A model generated the notes under the pieces. That model made no database searches. It was given only the letters and a program-made list of their open reading frames with translations, and was not told where the DNA came from. A program made the translations under genes and the position numbers. Below, piece after piece: positions 43,290 to 52,295 of a stretch of DNA of 64,000 bases. This DNA comes from Chitinophagaceae bacterium (GTDB lineage: Bacteria; Bacteroidota; Bacteroidia; Chitinophagales; Chitinophagaceae): contig CANCAY010000009.1 in NCBI GenBank assembly GCA_947374225.1, positions 1 through 64,000 on the forward strand. Reading direction: 5' to 3'. Position 1 is the stretch's first letter. Each line of letters opens with the position of its first letter.

Positions 43290-45215
43290 ATGCATTTTGA
43301 GGCCGGCCCATTATTAAAGACCATAAATAGTCCTGAAGATTTAAAAAAAATCTCCAGAGAGAAATTACACCAAGTATGTGACGAATTACGTCAGTACATT
43401 ATTGACGTGGTAAGCGTTCAAGGCGGGCATTTTGCGTCTAGTTTAGGTGTAGTGGAATTAAGTGTAGCCCTGCATTATGTTTACAATACTCCTTATGACC
43501 AATTAGTTTTTGATGTAGGTCACCAAGCTTATGGACATAAAATTTTAACTGGACGACGCGAGGATTTTATTACCAACAGAAAGTATAAGGGAATGAGCGG
43601 CTTTCCTAAGCGCAGTGAAAGTGAATATGATACTTTTGGCGTAGGTCACTCTTCTACCTCTATATCTGCTGCATTGGGTATGTCCATGGCTGCTAAATAT
43701 AAAGGAGAGGACAGAAAATCAGTTGCCATTATTGGCGACGGTTCTATGACCGCTGGTATGGCTTTTGAAGCAATGAACCATGCAGGGGTTGCAGACAGCG
43801 ACGTGTTGATTATCTTGAACGACAATAATATGAGTATTGACCCAAATGTGGGTGCGTTAAAAGAATACTTAACCGATATTAGTACTTCTCCGACATATAA
43901 TAAATTCAGAGACGAACTTTGGCAACTAATGGGTAAACTGCCTATTGGTAAGCATTTCACAAGAGAAATGGCTTCCAAGGTAGAAGCTGGATTAAAAGGT
44001 GTAGTGTCTAAAAGCAGTAACTTATTTGAAGCTTTACAATTAAGATATTTTGGACCTATTGATGGTCATAATATCACTAAGTTGGTGGACACTTTAAAAG
44101 ATTTAAGAGAAATTCCAGGACCTAAGATTTTACATATTATTACGGTTAAAGGGAAGGGCTATGAGTTGGCTGAAAAAGACCAAACTAAATGGCATGCTCC
44201 TGGTTTGTTTGATAAATTGACAGGTGAGATTATCAAGAAAAAAATTGAAACTCCTCATCCTCCAAAATATCAAGACGTATTTGGACATAGCTTATTAGAA
44301 TTAGCCGAAGTGAACCCCAATATTATGGGTGTAACTCCAGCAATGCCTAGTGGATCTTCCTTGAAATTCATGATGGACGCTATGCCTAATCGTGCTTTTG
44401 ACGTAGGTATTTGTGAGCAGCATGCTGTTACCTTAAGTGCTGGTTTAGCTACACAGGGCTTGAAAGTGTTTTGTAATATTTACTCGTCTTTTATGCAAAG
44501 AGCTTTCGACCAAGTAATTCATGACGTGGCTTTGCAAAAATTACCTGTAGTATTTTGTTTAGACCGTGCTGGACTAGTTGGCGAAGACGGACCTACGCAC
44601 CATGGTTGTTATGATATCGCATTCTTTAGATGTATTCCAAATATGATTATTGCTGCTCCAATGAACGAATCGGAGTTACGTAATATGATGTATACGGCGC
44701 AATTACCTGAGACTAATTTACCTTTTGTTATTCGTTATCCAAGAGGAGAAGGTGTTCAAGTTGAATGGAGAAAGCCATTCGAAAAAATGGAGATTGGTAA
44801 GGGTCGTAAACTAAAAGACGGAAAAGACGTTGCCATTCTAACTTATGGACATCCCGGAAATTTTGCTCAAACTGCCATTAGAAATTTAAGAACAGAGGGA
44901 CTAGACCCTGCACATTATGATATTCGTTTTGTGAAACCAATAGATGAGGACTTATTACACGAAGTGTTTCAACGTTATGATAAAATTATAACTGTAGAAG
45001 ATGCAACTGTGGTAGGTGGATTCGGTTCTGCTATTTTAGAATTCATGAATGCCAATGGATATAATAGTAAAATTAGTATGCTAGGCATACCAGATGCTAT
45101 AGTAGAGCATGGTAGTTTAAAAGAATTATACCATGAATGTCATTATGACGCTAGTGCTATCTCAGATGCTGTAAAAGCAATACTAGGACAGACTATCCTT
45201 TCAGAAGTACAATAA
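43290..45215 (+). CDS. dxs: 1-deoxy-D-xylulose-5-phosphate synthase
   Basis: TPP enzyme that condenses pyruvate and glyceraldehyde 3-phosphate, the first step of the MEP isoprenoid pathway. The 641 residues have the family layout: HFASSLGVVELSVALHYV, the TPP-binding GDGSMTAGMAFEAMNHAG..NDNNMSI, the catalytic Glu region DVGICEQHAVTLSAGLA and the C-terminal transketolase domain with EDATVVGGFGSA. It supplies prenyl diphosphates, the class of substrate used by the GGGP-synthase-like enzyme about 2 kb upstream. Divergent from the kinase gene. Confidence 0.97.
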   Translation: MHFEAGPLLKTINSPEDLKKISREKLHQVCDELRQYIIDVVSVQGGHFASSLGVVELSVALHYVYNTPYDQLVFDVGHQAYGHKILTGRREDFITNRKYKGMSGFPKRSESEYDTFGVGHSSTSISAALGMSMAAKYKGEDRKSVAIIGDGSMTAGMAFEAMNHAGVADSDVLIILNDNNMSIDPNVGALKEYLTDISTSPTYNKFRDELWQLMGKLPIGKHFTREMASKVEAGLKGVVSKSSNLFEALQLRYFGPIDGHNITKLVDTLKDLREIPGPKILHIITVKGKGYELAEKDQTKWHAPGLFDKLTGEIIKKKIETPHPPKYQDVFGHSLLELAEVNPNIMGVTPAMPSGSSLKFMMDAMPNRAFDVGICEQHAVTLSAGLATQGLKVFCNIYSSFMQRAFDQVIHDVALQKLPVVFCLDRAGLVGEDGPTHHGCYDIAFFRCIPNMIIAAPMNESELRNMMYTAQLPETNLPFVIRYPRGEGVQVEWRKPFEKMEIGKGRKLKDGKDVAILTYGHPGNFAQTAIRNLRTEGLDPAHYDIRFVKPIDEDLLHEVFQRYDKIITVEDATVVGGFGSAILEFMNANGYNSKISMLGIPDAIVEHGSLKELYHECHYDASAISDAVKAILGQTILSEVQ

Positions 45216-45244
45216 TATTTGCAATAAATTTTTACTGAATTTTA

Positions 45245-46156
45245 CTAGTTCATGCTAGGATCAAAATCTCCGTCTGCGCTAGTATTTTCTTCCCCTTCTT
45301 TAGCGGTATCAGTTATAGCCGGAACATCGTCCATGAACGTATCTAAGTTCATTTTAGTTTCGTAAGAATCAAAAGTATCTACATGTCCTGGCTCTAAATC
45401 TTCCTCTCTATTTTCGTTCCATTCAATTATGAAATTATTACGTCCCTCTCCTACTAACAGCTTCATATATTTTTGTTGTGTTAATTCCAGGATAGACAAG
45501 AAGAAAAATAAAGCATGTACTTTATCCTGACAGATGTCAAATACTTTTTCAAAAGCAATTGTCTTTTCATCAGAAACCGTTTTCAATAAATATTCTCTAC
45601 TGCCTTCCATCGTGTAATTGTATCTTACAACTGTATGAACTGGCTTGGTTTGTCTGTCCTGTAAACGCGTCATTACTTTTTCAAATGACTTCATTAATTT
45701 AAATAAAGTAACAGTTTGCAATTCTGTTCCTTCCGCAGCTTCTTCCCCAACCATTGACATTTCCTGCTGAATATTACCGCGCTTCACCATTAACATTCTT
45801 AAATTCTCTAAGTCGGCCATTTCAACTGCAGCTTCCTTATAACGCTTATATTCTAAAATCTTATCTATCAACTCCTGTCTTGGGTCGATTTCATTTCCAG
45901 ATGCATCAATTTCCTTTCTAGGTAATAACAATTTTGCTTTGATACGCATAAGTGTTGAAACGAATAAAATGAACTCACTGCTCATTTCAATGTTCAACTT
46001 ATCCTGATGGTGTATGAAGTCTAAGAAGTCCTTAATGATCTTAGTGATTTGAATATTGTAAATATCCATTTCGTCTCTCTCAATGAAAAATAACAAAAGG
46101 TCAAAAGGACCTTCAAACTGGTCCACTTTAATCGAATAATTTGCATGCTGACTCAT
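45245..46156 (-). CDS. scpA: Segregation and condensation protein A
   Basis: Kleisin subunit of the SMC condensin complex. The 303 residues open with SIKVDQFEGPFDLLLFFIERDEMDIYNI in two overlapping signature parts, followed by LIDKILEYKRYKEAA and the C-terminal winged-helix region (FLSILELTQQKYMKLLV). The last 45 residues are acidic and probably disordered. A TTG at 46174 is in frame, but ATG 46156 (MSQHANY) is the better start. scpB is not in the window. Confidence 0.93.
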   Translation of the reverse strand: MSQHANYSIKVDQFEGPFDLLLFFIERDEMDIYNIQITKIIKDFLDFIHHQDKLNIEMSSEFILFVSTLMRIKAKLLLPRKEIDASGNEIDPRQELIDKILEYKRYKEAAVEMADLENLRMLMVKRGNIQQEMSMVGEEAAEGTELQTVTLFKLMKSFEKVMTRLQDRQTKPVHTVVRYNYTMEGSREYLLKTVSDEKTIAFEKVFDICQDKVHALFFFLSILELTQQKYMKLLVGEGRNNFIIEWNENREEDLEPGHVDTFDSYETKMNLDTFMDDVPAITDTAKEGEENTSADGDFDPSMN

Positions 46157-46253
46157 AGCTACAAAGAAAAGCAAACCTCCCCAAATTATAGACTATTAGC
46201 CAATTTTTTATCCACTTTTAGGCAAAAAAGAGCATCTTCGCTAAAATTTTATA

Positions 46254-47174
46254 ATGGCAAAGAGCAAGTGGGTCAATTGGATCATTTTTATAGCCCTTTC
46301 TTTGGTATGGGGTAGTTCTTTTATCCTAATGAAGGAAGGTTTGACTGCTTTAAGTCCTTACCAGGTTGCATCCTTACGAATGCTATCTGCCGGACTAGTG
46401 CTTTTACCTTTTGCCTTAAAAGCCCTTCGACAAATACCCAAAGGCAAAATGGGCATGGTTATTTTGTCTGGAATTATAGGCAATTTTATACCCGCTTTCC
46501 TTTTTTGTATCGCCGAAACAAAAATTGACAGTTCTTTAGCTGGCATTTTAAATTCACTTACTCCCTTGTTTACTATTATTGTTGGCGTTAGCTTTTTTAA
46601 AGTACAAACCAGCTTTATTAAAGTGCTTGGTATTATTATTGGGTTTGTTGGTTTAAGCCTGCTTTTTGCTGCAGGAAAAAACGTGAGTTTTGAAAACCTA
46701 TCTTATACTTCTTTAATTCTTATTGCAACTTTCTTTTATGGAGTAAATGTCAATTTTGTTGGCAGGTATATGCAAAATATAAAAGCATTACATATTACTT
46801 CCATCGCTTTTGTATTTTTAATTGTGCCTAGTATTTTAGTATTGCTAATTAATGGATTCTTTAAATTGGACTTCACCAACCATCAAGTAATTCATGCAAC
46901 GCTAGCTAGTGCAGTATTGGGTATTGTAGGTACGTCTATCGCTACTGTGCTCTTTTATCTACTGGTTAAAAGAGCTGGTATTATTTTCGCTTCCCTTGTA
47001 ACTTACGGCATCCCATTTGTAGCAGTAGCTTGGGGCGTATTATATGGAGAATCCATTGCGCCAGCGCAGCTTGCCTGCATGGTTATAATTTTACTAGGTG
47101 TGTATATTGTTAATAGAGGCAATTTGAATTTTCTTCCATTTTTAAAGAAGAAAGATCAGGGTCATCATGGATAG
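46254..47174 (+). CDS. EamA family (DMT superfamily) transporter
   Basis: A 306-residue inner-membrane protein with ten predicted helices in two EamA repeats. Family marks are LVWGSSFILMKEGLTALSP at the start of the first repeat and GTSIATVLFYLLVKRAGIIFAS in the second. It probably exports small metabolites; substrate cannot be predicted. The C-terminus is short and basic (LKKKDQGHHG). Confidence 0.9.
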   Translation: MAKSKWVNWIIFIALSLVWGSSFILMKEGLTALSPYQVASLRMLSAGLVLLPFALKALRQIPKGKMGMVILSGIIGNFIPAFLFCIAETKIDSSLAGILNSLTPLFTIIVGVSFFKVQTSFIKVLGIIIGFVGLSLLFAAGKNVSFENLSYTSLILIATFFYGVNVNFVGRYMQNIKALHITSIAFVFLIVPSILVLLINGFFKLDFTNHQVIHATLASAVLGIVGTSIATVLFYLLVKRAGIIFASLVTYGIPFVAVAWGVLYGESIAPAQLACMVIILLGVYIVNRGNLNFLPFLKKKDQGHHG

Positions 47175-47199
47175 AAAGCAATTTAAAAAGCCGCTTTAG

Positions 47200-47763
47200 T
47201 TAGACTGTCATGATTTCTTTTTCCTTAGCTTCTAAATGTTTTTCCACTAATGCAATATGTTTATCTGTTAATCCTTGAATTTCATCTTCAGCTCCTTTAC
47301 AAATATCTTCACTTGCACCATCTTTTTGCAATTTCTTAATTTGCTCAATATGATCACGACGAATATTTCTAATAGCTACTTTACTATGTTCGCCCTCTCC
47401 GCTCGCTTTTTTAAATAATTCTTTACGACGCTCTTCTGTTAATGGAGGCATGAATAAACGAATATTGATACCATCATTTTGAGGTGTTATTCCAATATTT
47501 GCTGCCATGATTGCCCTTTCAATTAAAGCCAACATATTTTTCTCCCATGGCTGAATACTAATTGTTCTTGTGTCTAATACTTGCACATTTGCTACCTGGC
47601 TGATTGCCGTTGGTGTTCCATAATAGTCTACATTGATCCCCTCTAAAATGGACGGGGTTGCTTTACCGGCTCTGATCTTGGATATTTCTATTTCCAAATG
47701 ATTTATGGCCTTTTTCATGCTATTTTCCGCATCAACAGTGATTTTCTTTAATTCTTCTGACAT
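47200..47763 (-). CDS. frr: Ribosome recycling factor
   Basis: Splits post-termination ribosomes together with EF-G. The 187 residues show typical RRF signatures: MKKAINHLEIEISKIRAGKATP, DYYGTPTAISQVANV, and PPLTEERRKELFKKASGEGE. Codons are open upstream to 47802, but a TAGCTTTG box lies in that extension, and MSEELKK is the family start. Confidence 0.97.
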   Translation of the reverse strand: MSEELKKITVDAENSMKKAINHLEIEISKIRAGKATPSILEGINVDYYGTPTAISQVANVQVLDTRTISIQPWEKNMLALIERAIMAANIGITPQNDGINIRLFMPPLTEERRKELFKKASGEGEHSKVAIRNIRRDHIEQIKKLQKDGASEDICKGAEDEIQGLTDKHIALVEKHLEAKEKEIMTV

Positions 47764-47784
47764 AGTTTGAATTATTTGAGTAGA

Positions 47785-47792
47785 CAAAGCTA
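47785..47792 (-). promoter_or_regulatory. Putative -7 box of frr
   Basis: TAGCTTTG on the minus strand, 21 nt before the frr ATG at 47763. Confidence 0.6.
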
Positions 47793-47867
47793 AGCAAATC
47801 ACAGTATTAACATATCTATTTTTAAGCTATTTATTAAATTTTTCGATGCTTTCTAGCCTATGAATTC

Positions 47868-47875
47868 TATCTTTG
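47868..47875 (+). promoter_or_regulatory. Putative -7 box of the transketolase gene
   Basis: TATCTTTG, 22 nt before ATG 47898. Confidence 0.55.
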
Positions 47876-47897
47876 CGCATACAAGAACAAAACTATT

Positions 47898-48737
47898 ATG
47901 GCAACAACAGATTTAACTAAAATTGCTTCTCAAGTTAGAAGAGATATTGTAAGAATGGTTCATGCGCAACAAAGCGGTCATCCAGGTGGCTCATTAGGTT
48001 GTGCTGACTTCTTAACTGCATTGTATTTTAAAATAATGAAGATTGATACTGATTTTAAAATGGACGGAAAGGGAGAGGATTTATTCTTCTTGTCTAATGG
48101 ACATATTTCTCCAGTATTCTACTCAGTTTTAGCAAGATCTGGTTATTTCGATATTAAGGAATTGTCTACTTTTAGAATGATTAATTCTCGTTTACAAGGC
48201 CATCCTACTACACATGAACATCTTCCTGGTATTCGTATTGCTAGTGGATCTCTAGGACAAGGCATGAGCGTAGCCATTGGAGCCGCACTTGCTAAAAAAT
48301 TCAATGGAGACGATCGCATTATTTATTCATTGCACGGTGATGGTGAATTACAAGAAGGTCAAAACTGGGAGGCTATCATGTTTGCTGCTCATAACAAAGT
48401 AGACAACTATATAGCTACAATTGACGTGAATGGTCAACAAATTGACGGACCATTAAGCAAGGTTTTAAATTTAGATAGTTTAGAAGATAAATTCAATGCA
48501 TTCCATTGGACAGTATTGCATATGGATGGTCATAATTTGGAGGAGATAGTTGCCACTTTAGAAAAAGCAAAATCATTGACTGGACAAGGCAAGCCAATTG
48601 TAATATTGATGAAAACAACAATGGGCAAAGGTGTTGATTTTATGGAAACAGGACATGAGTGGCATGGTATTGCTCCAAACGATGATCAATTAGCAAAAGC
48701 ATTAGGACAATTAGAAGAAACATTAGGGGATTTCTAA
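47898..48737 (+). CDS. Transketolase, N-terminal subunit
   Basis: TPP-binding half of a split transketolase, 279 residues. Visible motifs are MVHAQQSGHPGGSLGCADFL, ASGSLGQGMSVAIGAALAKK, and the TPP motif HGDGELQEGQNWEAIMFA with IDVNGQQIDG. The pyrimidine-binding and C-terminal domains of full-length transketolase are absent. Split transketolases usually have the C-terminal subunit gene next door, but here the following gene is convergent and unrelated, so the partner must be elsewhere or missing. Confidence 0.93.
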   Translation: MATTDLTKIASQVRRDIVRMVHAQQSGHPGGSLGCADFLTALYFKIMKIDTDFKMDGKGEDLFFLSNGHISPVFYSVLARSGYFDIKELSTFRMINSRLQGHPTTHEHLPGIRIASGSLGQGMSVAIGAALAKKFNGDDRIIYSLHGDGELQEGQNWEAIMFAAHNKVDNYIATIDVNGQQIDGPLSKVLNLDSLEDKFNAFHWTVLHMDGHNLEEIVATLEKAKSLTGQGKPIVILMKTTMGKGVDFMETGHEWHGIAPNDDQLAKALGQLEETLGDF

Positions 48738-48748
48738 TGTTTTGATTG

Positions 48749-49960
48749 CTAAATTTTTTCAAATATTTTGGCTGCAGCTTTTTTAGAAGGTATCCAACCT
48801 GCTAAAATTGCGATAGTGCATACCAATGCTATGATTGCTAAATAGTCTTCTAGCATTGGCTTTACTGGATAATAATCAATCACAAAGGAGCTGCCACCAA
48901 GCTTGATAAAATGAAATTGGTATTGTAACCAGATAAATAAACTTGCCAAAGCACCGCCAATAAATGCTCCGATAAAAGCCATCATGGCCGACAGTAATAA
49001 GAATATTTTTTGAATGTCCCATGGAGTTGCTCCCATAGCATGTAACACATGAATATCTTTTTGTTTTTCCAGCACTAACATAGTTAAAGCGCCTACTAAG
49101 TTAAAAGAAGCTACCAACATAATAAGTGCCAAAATGCAAAAGATAATCCACTTTTCTAATTGCATAATTTTATACAAGTCTACATTTTGCTGATATTTAT
49201 TACGCACTATAAAATCATTCCCTAAAATAGATTTTATATTTTCTATTACTTGCTTTTCTTGATTAGGAAGTAAAGAAATTTCAATTGCAGAATATTCATT
49301 AGCGCCAAGATCAAATAAATATTGAGCATAGGCGTAATTTGTAAATACATATTGGTCATCAAATTCTTGTTGAACCGAGAAAGCCCCAGACTGTGTAGCA
49401 GTAAGGTTATTCAGTTGATTTAATTGCGTAACAGATTTGCCTGACCTATTAACAGCATATAATTGTATGGTGTCTCCCAGCATACTTTGGAATAGCCCTA
49501 ATTTTTGTTCCACACCAATACCCATCACCAACAATGGATTTTCAATATCTCCAATAGCACACTGCCCTCTTTTTAAATATTTTACAATATTATTAATACT
49601 ACCATAAGAAGTGTCTACGCCTTTTACAAAAGCTACAGTTTGAAAATTGCCCTTAACAATTAAAGCGCGATTCTCCACTACTTTACTAATAGCTTTAACG
49701 CCTTGTATTTTTTTTAAGGCTGAGTATTTAGCGTCTGTAAGTTTGAAGAATTTTCCTTGTACTGGAGTTACGCGCACATCTGCATAAAAGTCGGCATATA
49801 AACCCTTGACCACTTCCGTGAATCCATTCGAGACACTTAATATTGTTATGAGCGCAGCGGTCCCTATCGCAATAGCAAAGACACTTACCCAAGCAATAAT
49901 TTGAATTGCCTGAAAAGCATACTTGCCTCTAAAATAGCGCCATGCAAATAAAAAATGCAA
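48749..49960 (-). CDS. LolC/LolE-like ABC transporter permease (FtsX family)
   Basis: A 403-residue inner-membrane permease. One helix at about 18-45, a large periplasmic domain (about 46-265) of MacB-type, and three C-terminal helices (about 268-400) of the FtsX family with EKQKDIHVLHAMGATPWDIQ, a mark of the LolC/E group that releases lipoproteins to the outer membrane. The N-terminal FAWRYFRGKYAFQAIQIIAW also fits LolE. No LolD ATPase is adjacent. It starts directly after the rbfA stop codon with no gap. Confidence 0.88.
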   Translation of the reverse strand: MHFLFAWRYFRGKYAFQAIQIIAWVSVFAIAIGTAALITILSVSNGFTEVVKGLYADFYADVRVTPVQGKFFKLTDAKYSALKKIQGVKAISKVVENRALIVKGNFQTVAFVKGVDTSYGSINNIVKYLKRGQCAIGDIENPLLVMGIGVEQKLGLFQSMLGDTIQLYAVNRSGKSVTQLNQLNNLTATQSGAFSVQQEFDDQYVFTNYAYAQYLFDLGANEYSAIEISLLPNQEKQVIENIKSILGNDFIVRNKYQQNVDLYKIMQLEKWIIFCILALIMLVASFNLVGALTMLVLEKQKDIHVLHAMGATPWDIQKIFLLLSAMMAFIGAFIGGALASLFIWLQYQFHFIKLGGSSFVIDYYPVKPMLEDYLAIIALVCTIAILAGWIPSKKAAAKIFEKI

Positions 49961-50305
49961 TTATAAAGTTTTAAGGATCTCTTCCATTTTAAACACATAG
50001 TCTAATGTGTCGTCTAAATAAAAATGTAAAACAGGGATACGTCTTAGTTGTTGCTTCATAGCTTCCCCTAAATGCTTCTTGATATCCCAAGCTTGTGCTT
50101 CAATTTTCTTGAAACAATCCGCCTGATCCTTCACCTGAAATAAACTCAAGTAAATTCTAGCTTCCAATAAATCCGGGGTCACTTTCACCGAGGAAATGGA
50201 TATCATACCCCCCTGTAAATGGTTTAACCCTAATTTTAAAAAAATATCGTTCAAGGTAGCCTGAATAGCACCTGCAACTTGTTTTTGTCTTTTACCTTCT
50301 TCCAT
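49961..50305 (-). CDS. rbfA: Ribosome-binding factor A
   Basis: A 114-residue KH-fold factor for maturation of the 30S subunit (16S rRNA 5' end). Recognised by KRQKQVAGAIQATLNDIF at the start, ISISSVKVTPDLLEARIYLS and the C-terminal RIPVLHFYLDDTLDYVFKM. It is immediately followed by the LolC/E-like gene (stop and start codons abut), so they share an mRNA. Divergent from the ABC exporter gene. Confidence 0.94.
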   Translation of the reverse strand: MEEGKRQKQVAGAIQATLNDIFLKLGLNHLQGGMISISSVKVTPDLLEARIYLSLFQVKDQADCFKKIEAQAWDIKKHLGEAMKQQLRRIPVLHFYLDDTLDYVFKMEEILKTL

Positions 50306-50318
50306 ATAATCAAAATCG

Positions 50319-50346
50319 TTGATTCGCTGTAAAATTAGTTACTTTG
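50319..50346 (+). promoter_or_regulatory. Putative -33/-7 promoter of the MsbA-like gene
   Basis: TTG at 50319-50321, an 18-nt spacer and TACTTTG at 50340-50346 (one T short of the consensus), 28 nt before ATG 50375. Confidence 0.45.
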
Positions 50347-50374
50347 CTCATTATTCTAATGGAATAGTTTGAAT

Positions 50375-52195
50375 ATGAAGAAATTTATTCGCATTATCAG
50401 TTATATCAAAGAATACAAAGCCTATATGGGCTGGTATACACTGTTTATTACCCTGTCAATAGTATTTAGCCTGTTTTCTTTAAGCATGTTAATGCCTTTT
50501 ATGGACCTGATTTTTGGCAGTAATGCCTTGAGTGGGGCCGTTAATGCTGCAACTGTTAATAATTCTGGCAGCTTAAAGGATATGGTTTATGGTTTTTTAC
50601 AATCCAACATTGTAAAATATGGTAAAGTATACGCTTTAGGCTGGATCTGCTTTGGCATTATTACGGCGGTTTTATTAAAGAATGTATTCTTGTATTTATC
50701 TTATTATTTTTTGGCCCCAATACGTAACGCAGTTACCAGGAAATATTCCAAATTACTTTATGATAAGATCTTAAAATTACCAATTGGATATTTTACAGAA
50801 CAACGCAAGGGAGACATATTAAGTAGGTCTTCCAATGATATTGCAGAATTAGAGAATTCTATTATTGGGGCGTTAGAGGGTATGATTAAAGAGCCTCTAA
50901 ATATTATCGGAATTCTAATAGTATTATTTATTATTAGTGTGAAGCTTACTTTATTCGTTTTTGTATTGTTGCCACTAGCAGGTTTTGTGGTAGGCAGAAT
51001 AGGTAGAAGCTTAAAGAAGCACACCAATAAAGCGCAGGTTAAATGGGGGGAAATAATGAGTCAAATGGAAGAGACACTGACAGGACTTAGAATTATCAAA
51101 GCTTTCAATGCAGAGAACAGAGTTAAAGGACAGTTCTTTGGACTAGTAGATGAGATTTTTGTGATCAAGAATAAAATTTTAAACCGACGTGACTTGGCTT
51201 CTCCTGTTTCAGAATCCTTAGGTGTAATTATATTATGTGGTGTGTTATGGTTTGGTGGGCGATTAGTTATTAGTGGAGAAATTTTATCTGGTAGTTCTTT
51301 TATTGGCTATGTAGCTTTATTCTCTCAAATCATCAATCCCTCAAAAGCATTATCTCAGGCAGTATATAATGTAAACAGAGGAACCGCTACATTGGACAGA
51401 TTGAATGAAATATTAGAAGCGCCAGTAACTGTGGAAGAAGCGATTCACCCAATTGAATTAACTGGCTTTAATGATACTATCCAATTTGAAAACGTACAAT
51501 TTTTATATCAAGACACTAGTATTCTGCATAATATCAATCTGACTATTAAGAAGGGACAAACCATCGCATTGGTGGGTTCTTCTGGAGCTGGCAAAAGCAC
51601 TTTAGCAGACTTAGTTCCAAGATTTCATGACGTAAGTGCAGGCGCTTTATTAATTGATGGTAAAAATATTAAGGACTATAGTTTAACAAGCCTTAGACAA
51701 CTAATTAGCATTGTAACACAGGAGCCCATCTTGTTTAATGATACAATAGCTGCAAACATTGCTTTAGGCAAGCCAGAAGCCACAGAGGCGGAAATTATGG
51801 CAGCTGCAAAAATTGCAAATGCTTACGATTTCATTTCAAAAAAGGAACAAGGATTTAATACCATCATTGGTGACCGTGGAAGTAAATTAAGTGGTGGAGA
51901 ACGTCAACGATTAACCATTGCCCGTGCAGTGTTAAAGAACCCTCCTATTTTAATTTTAGACGAAGCCACTTCTGCCCTTGATACCGAAAGTGAAAAATTA
52001 GTTCAAGACGCTATTAATAATATGATGCAAAATAGAACCTCCATTGTAATTGCACATCGTCTTTCCACCATTCGACACGCAGACGAAATTATTGTTTTAC
52101 AAAAAGGCGATATCGTAGAGCGAGGTAATCATGATGAATTATTAGCACAAGGTGGTTACTATAGAAAGTTGATCGAGATGCAAGAAGTGAAGTAA
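50375..52195 (+). CDS. MsbA-like ABC exporter (permease plus ATPase)
   Basis: A 606-residue half-transporter. Residues about 1-330 form a six-helix type I exporter domain with the coupling segment LPIGYFTEQRKGDILSR. The ATPase domain has Walker A GSSGAGKSTLADLVP, Q-loop VTQEPILFND, signature LSGGERQRLTIARA, Walker B ILILDEATSALD and the switch His in VIAHRLST. Likely exports lipid A or other lipids, but drug export is possible. ATG 50375 is chosen over the TTG six bases earlier. Confidence 0.93.
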   Translation: MKKFIRIISYIKEYKAYMGWYTLFITLSIVFSLFSLSMLMPFMDLIFGSNALSGAVNAATVNNSGSLKDMVYGFLQSNIVKYGKVYALGWICFGIITAVLLKNVFLYLSYYFLAPIRNAVTRKYSKLLYDKILKLPIGYFTEQRKGDILSRSSNDIAELENSIIGALEGMIKEPLNIIGILIVLFIISVKLTLFVFVLLPLAGFVVGRIGRSLKKHTNKAQVKWGEIMSQMEETLTGLRIIKAFNAENRVKGQFFGLVDEIFVIKNKILNRRDLASPVSESLGVIILCGVLWFGGRLVISGEILSGSSFIGYVALFSQIINPSKALSQAVYNVNRGTATLDRLNEILEAPVTVEEAIHPIELTGFNDTIQFENVQFLYQDTSILHNINLTIKKGQTIALVGSSGAGKSTLADLVPRFHDVSAGALLIDGKNIKDYSLTSLRQLISIVTQEPILFNDTIAANIALGKPEATEAEIMAAAKIANAYDFISKKEQGFNTIIGDRGSKLSGGERQRLTIARAVLKNPPILILDEATSALDTESEKLVQDAINNMMQNRTSIVIAHRLSTIRHADEIIVLQKGDIVERGNHDELLAQGGYYRKLIEMQEVK

Positions 52196-52244
52196 TTAAA
52201 ATTTATATCAAACAAATATTTTAAAGGATTACAATAATTCCACA

Positions 52245-52275
52245 AAAAAACCCAATCAAATTGATTGGGTTTTTT
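52245..52275. terminator. Bidirectional intrinsic terminator
   Basis: AAAAAACCCAATCAA (52245-52259) and TTGATTGGGTTTTTT (52261-52275) pair perfectly over 15 bp. It lies between the convergent MsbA-like and DksA-like genes and has A and T runs on both sides, so it can stop both. Confidence 0.9.
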
Positions 52276-52295
52276 AATATCTATTTTTCTAAAGT

